This document shows, one piece after another, positions 61,909 to 64,000 of a DNA stretch of 64,000 nucleotides. Origin of the DNA: DATEEW01 sp035273665 (GTDB lineage Bacteria; Pseudomonadota; Gammaproteobacteria; Burkholderiales; SG8-39); assembly GCA_035273665.1 (NCBI GenBank), contig DATEOW010000006.1:123280-187279 (forward strand). The letters run 5' to 3'. Made by a program: the position numbers and the translations under genes. The notes beneath the pieces were generated by a model. It was not told the origin of the DNA. It made no database searches and was given only the letters and a program-made list of their open reading frames with translations. Positions within the stretch are counted from its first letter, which is position 1. Every line of letters begins with the position of its first letter.

Positions 61909-62772
61909 GTGAATAAAGCAAAAGGACTCGGACGCGGCTTGGCCGCGCTCTTGGATCAAGACGGCATGGATCGGCCCGCGGCGAAGGACTCGGCGAGTGT
62001 GCTCGCTATCGATTCCCTTCAGCCGGGCAAATACCAGCCCCGCACGCGCATGGACCAACGGTCACTGGAGGAACTAGCCGCGTCGATCAAAGCGCAAGGG
62101 CTGATTCAGCCGATTCTCGTTCGCCGCATCGGCGGCGAACGTTATGAAATCATCGCTGGTGAAAGACGTTGGCGCGCCTCGCGTATTGCGGGACTCAGCG
62201 AGGTACCGGTTGTCATTCGAGAGGTGCCAGACCAAGCGGCATTGGCCATGGCCCTCATTGAAAATATCCAGCGAGAGGATTTGAACCCACTGGAAGAAGC
62301 ACAAGGCATTCACCGCCTAATCGAAGAATTCAAGATCACCCATCAAGAAGCGGCAGAAGCCGTAGGCCGCTCGCGCGCCGGTACGACCAACTTATTGCGT
62401 TTGCTGAATCTCAGCAAGCAAGTGCAGCAACTCGTTTTCGAAGGCAAGCTGGATATGGGACATGCGCGAGCTTTGCTTGCCTTGGAAGGCCATCGCCAAG
62501 TCGAACTTGCCCAACGCGTGGCAGACGGTGGGCTATCTGTGCGCGAAACGGAACGACTGGTGCAGGAAACACTGCATCCGAAATTGGCCGCAGTGAAACC
62601 GAAGGCGCGCCTTAATCGCGACGTTCTCCGCCTGCAGGACGAGATCGCCGAAAAGCTCGGCACCACCGTTCAGCTCAAGCCGGGAAAAAAGGGAAGCGGT
62701 AAATTGGTGATCGACTACATGAGTAACGACCACCTGGATGACTTGCTGAAGCGCCTGCTACCGGCGGCTTAA
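61909..62772 (+). CDS. parB: Chromosome partitioning protein ParB (Spo0J)
   Basis: A 287-residue CTP-dependent DNA clamp. The N-terminus is GLGRGLAALL, the CTP-binding region includes QGLIQPILVRR and the GERRWRASRIAG box, ENIQREDLNPLEEAQ follows, a helix-turn-helix (THQEAAEAVGRSRAGTTNLLRLL) reads parS, and the C-terminal dimer domain closes it. The GTG at 61909 has a GAGGAG site and lies 10 bases after parA. Its 3' end meets the convergent YkgJ-like gene. Confidence 0.96.
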   Translation: MNKAKGLGRGLAALLDQDGMDRPAAKDSASVLAIDSLQPGKYQPRTRMDQRSLEELAASIKAQGLIQPILVRRIGGERYEIIAGERRWRASRIAGLSEVPVVIREVPDQAALAMALIENIQREDLNPLEEAQGIHRLIEEFKITHQEAAEAVGRSRAGTTNLLRLLNLSKQVQQLVFEGKLDMGHARALLALEGHRQVELAQRVADGGLSVRETERLVQETLHPKLAAVKPKARLNRDVLRLQDEIAEKLGTTVQLKPGKKGSGKLVIDYMSNDHLDDLLKRLLPAA

Positions 62773-63146
62773 TGCGGCACGAAGTTCTCGTCGCCTTGCT
62801 GGTCCCGCTCGAAAACTAGAAAATTGTAGTAGCCGCAGTGCTTACCGGTCGGGTAGGTCCGACAAATTGTCGGCCGTGCTTCATAAGCGCCGCAACGGCG
62901 CTTATCCTGATCGAAGAAGGTACACATCGATTTGTAGATGTGATCCTGCCGGTGCCGCATGCCCAACTCACCGTCGATGATTTTCGTATAGCGCTTTGCA
63001 GCCGATTCTTCGCTGATGCCGAAGTGACGCGCAATGCGCGCGAGGTCGCGCGCGGTGACGGGAATATGTTCGTAGGCACAGCACCAACCGGGACACTTCT
63101 CGCAGTTGTAATGCTTCTTGATGGAGATGATTTTTGAGGAAGGCAT
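62769..63146 (-). CDS. YkgJ-family cysteine-cluster protein
   Basis: A 125-residue soluble protein with an N-terminal cluster CEKCPGWCC, further cysteines in YKSMCTFFDQDKRRCGAY and a C-terminal TICRTYPTGKHC, the pattern of YkgJ/CxxCxxCC zinc- or iron-sulfur-like domains. It contains YPTG near the cysteines, seen in this family. The function is unknown; metal binding is likely. Overlaps the parB stop by four bases, convergent. Confidence 0.84.
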   Translation of the reverse strand: MPSSKIISIKKHYNCEKCPGWCCAYEHIPVTARDLARIARHFGISEESAAKRYTKIIDGELGMRHRQDHIYKSMCTFFDQDKRRCGAYEARPTICRTYPTGKHCGYYNFLVFERDQQGDENFVPH

Positions 63147-63279
63147 AAGCTGTTGTAGCGCAAAGACGGCCGAATACTACCCCGGCGCGCGTTACATATC
63201 CTTACAAATCGTTACCCCGGACACCCCGCGAGCGAGGCAAGCTTTCCTCACAGCACTTCCTCGGATTTTGGAGAGCATC

Positions 63280-63585
63280 ATGCGCAAATTAATTTTAGCC
63301 TTCGGCATCGCGAGTCTCGCACTCGCCGCGCCAGCGGCCATGGCAGGTGGCGGGCATCACCATCATCGCGGCGGTCATAACGATCTGGTTCCGTTCGCTG
63401 TCGGGGCGGTGGCGGGCATCGTCATCGGCCAAACCATGGGACAGCCTGTTTACGCTGCTCCCCCGCCGCCGGTTGTTGAATATCGTTACTACCAACCGCC
63501 GCCCCGAGTTATCCATCGCCACTACTATGAGCGGCCAAGGGTGTATCACCACTATCACCATAACCGCGATAGATACCGGTATTAG
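63280..63585 (+). CDS. His/Tyr-rich exported small protein
   Basis: A 101-residue secreted peptide. The signal peptide (about 1-22, LILAFGIASLALAAPAAMAGG) precedes HHHHRGGH, then a hydrophobic glycine-zipper-like segment (LVPFAVGAVAGIVIGQTMG), a Pro-rich stretch and a tail of His/Tyr/Arg residues (IHRHYYERPRVYHHYHHNRD). Metal binding is possible but not shown. The ATG at 63280 has a GGAGAG site; longer in-frame starts to 63118 are rejected because they bury the signal peptide. A hairpin follows. Confidence 0.75.
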   Translation: MRKLILAFGIASLALAAPAAMAGGGHHHHRGGHNDLVPFAVGAVAGIVIGQTMGQPVYAAPPPPVVEYRYYQPPPRVIHRHYYERPRVYHHYHHNRDRYRY

Positions 63586-63594
63586 CCGGAGGGT

Positions 63595-63999
63595 TCACTC
63601 AAGGTTCATTAAGAAACGCCGCTGGAAACTCAGCGGCGTTTCTATTTGAAAAGGCACTCGGCGCCGCATCCTCAGAAGCTGTTTGTCATCGGTGATCAAG
63701 AAAGAGGCGGTTCCGGCGGCCAAGGCTATAAATTTTTGGTCGTCCGGATCTCGGCAAAGCGGCAGGGCACCTGCTATCGCATCGCCACTTAAAACGTGGC
63801 CGTCGTAGAAGGCAAGGACTTGCTCCGGGTCCGTCCGCCCGACAAAGGCCGGATACTGTAAGACGCGCGCAAGCTCTTGTCGCACCGCATCATTCGAGAA
63901 AACCTGAATGCGCTGTTGACCCCAAGCGGCCTTCAAGCAATCAAAGCGCTCGTCCTCGAAAATCAATAGCGATACCAGCACGTTCGTGTCCAGCACAAC
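63595..63999 (-). CDS. PIN-domain protein (VapC-like), 5' end missing
   Basis: At least 133 residues of a PIN ribonuclease; the coding frame stays open to the right edge, so the true start is outside. The first conserved Asp is in LDTNVLV, further acidic residues lie in SNDAVRQEL, RDPDDQKFIALA and ITDDKQLL, the four acidic positions of a PIN active site. It resembles TIGR00305-type putative toxins. A cognate antitoxin would lie to the right, outside the window. The terminal codons overlap the hairpin described at 63613-63642. Confidence 0.82.
   Translation of the reverse strand, partial: VVLDTNVLVSLLIFEDERFDCLKAAWGQQRIQVFSNDAVRQELARVLQYPAFVGRTDPEQVLAFYDGHVLSGDAIAGALPLCRDPDDQKFIALAAGTASFLITDDKQLLRMRRRVPFQIETPLSFQRRFLMNLE
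63613..63642 (+). terminator. 12-bp stem terminator shared with a convergent gene
   Basis: GAAACGCCGCTG (63613-63624) and CAGCGGCGTTTC (63631-63642) form a perfect 12-bp stem with a 6-base loop, 28 bases beyond the His-rich gene. The T-tract after it is short. It lies inside the last codons of the convergent PIN gene. Confidence 0.7.
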
Positions 64000-64000
64000 G

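Noticed and set aside
1..64000. CRISPR array, prophage, IS element, tRNA or rRNA genes
   Set aside because: No regularly spaced repeats, transposase, integrase or phage genes are seen; gaps between genes are too short and show no cloverleaf or rRNA sequence.

Overview
The window is about 64 kb of chromosomal core sequence with moderately high GC, gene-dense on both strands. There is no insertion sequence, prophage, CRISPR array, rRNA or tRNA, and no gene-free stretch longer than about 300 bases. Gene content and order point to a betaproteobacterium, perhaps on the Nitrosomonadales/Rhodocyclales side (inference; the taxon was not searched). Supporting signs are the rubredoxin-pilG-pilH-pilI block divergent from thiD-thiE-hemL, the mpl / tlpA-aroQ-accB-accC-prmA block, the ntrY-ntrX-trkA-trkH block next to rsmB, the LysM-dprA-smg-topB block, a Gcw_chp porin upstream of glnK-amtB, and an origin region laid out as gyrB-dnaN-dnaA / rpmH-rnpA-yidD-yidC-mnmE-mnmG-rsmG-parA-parB.

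Layout. 1-1.3 kb: twitching-motility chemotaxis regulators (pilI start, pilH, pilG) and a rubredoxin, minus strand. 1.4-4.1 kb: thiD-thiE-hemL, translationally coupled. 4.1-14.0 kb: a long minus-strand run read as mpl, Ycf46-like AAA+ ATPase, YqiA-like esterase, RNB-family RNase, TonB-like protein, aroE, mtgA, mgtE and mscL, with murein enzymes at both ends. 14.1-22.2 kb: plus-strand run with a nucleotidyltransferase-like protein, TlpA, AroQ, AccB, AccC, PrmA, a zinc-ribbon membrane protein, Tpx, a PfkB-family kinase, a glycine-zipper lipoprotein and an acyltransferase. 22.2-24.7 kb: ubiK-comM-apaH, minus. 24.8-27.6 kb: a nitrogen-regulated porin-glnK-amtB operon preceded by a sigma-54 promoter and NtrC-type dyads. 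27.7-32.8 kb: metH, RidA, a MOSC protein and a lipoprotein. 32.8-43.3 kb: minus-strand trkH, trkA, NtrX-like, NtrY, DUF4390, rsmB, htpX, fmt, def (transcribed right to left). 43.4-49.0 kb: LysM protein, dprA, smg, topB. 49.0-54.7 kb: DUF6766-like protein, gyrB, dnaN, dnaA, minus. 54.8-62.8 kb: rpmH to parB, plus. 62.8-64 kb: YkgJ-like protein, a His/Tyr-rich exported peptide and a PIN-domain gene cut by the window end.

The dnaA/rpmH divergence, the cluster of DnaA-box-like 9-mers between dnaN and dnaA, the parS palindrome between mnmE and mnmG, and parAB place the chromosome origin inside this window. The porin-glnK-amtB promoter has a GG-N10-GC sigma-54 core with two enhancer-like dyads 31 bp apart at about -127 and -96, closely resembling enterobacterial glnA. 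The NtrX-like regulator in the trk operon has lost every recognisable ATPase and sigma-54-contact motif, so a different NtrC-type activator, not in this window, is expected to drive that promoter. I found no clear new defence or biosynthetic system. The most unusual items are the ATPase-dead NtrX-like regulator, the Ycf46-like module in a murein operon, the possible alternative-hairpin leader of metH, and repeated use of TTG starts at operon junctions.
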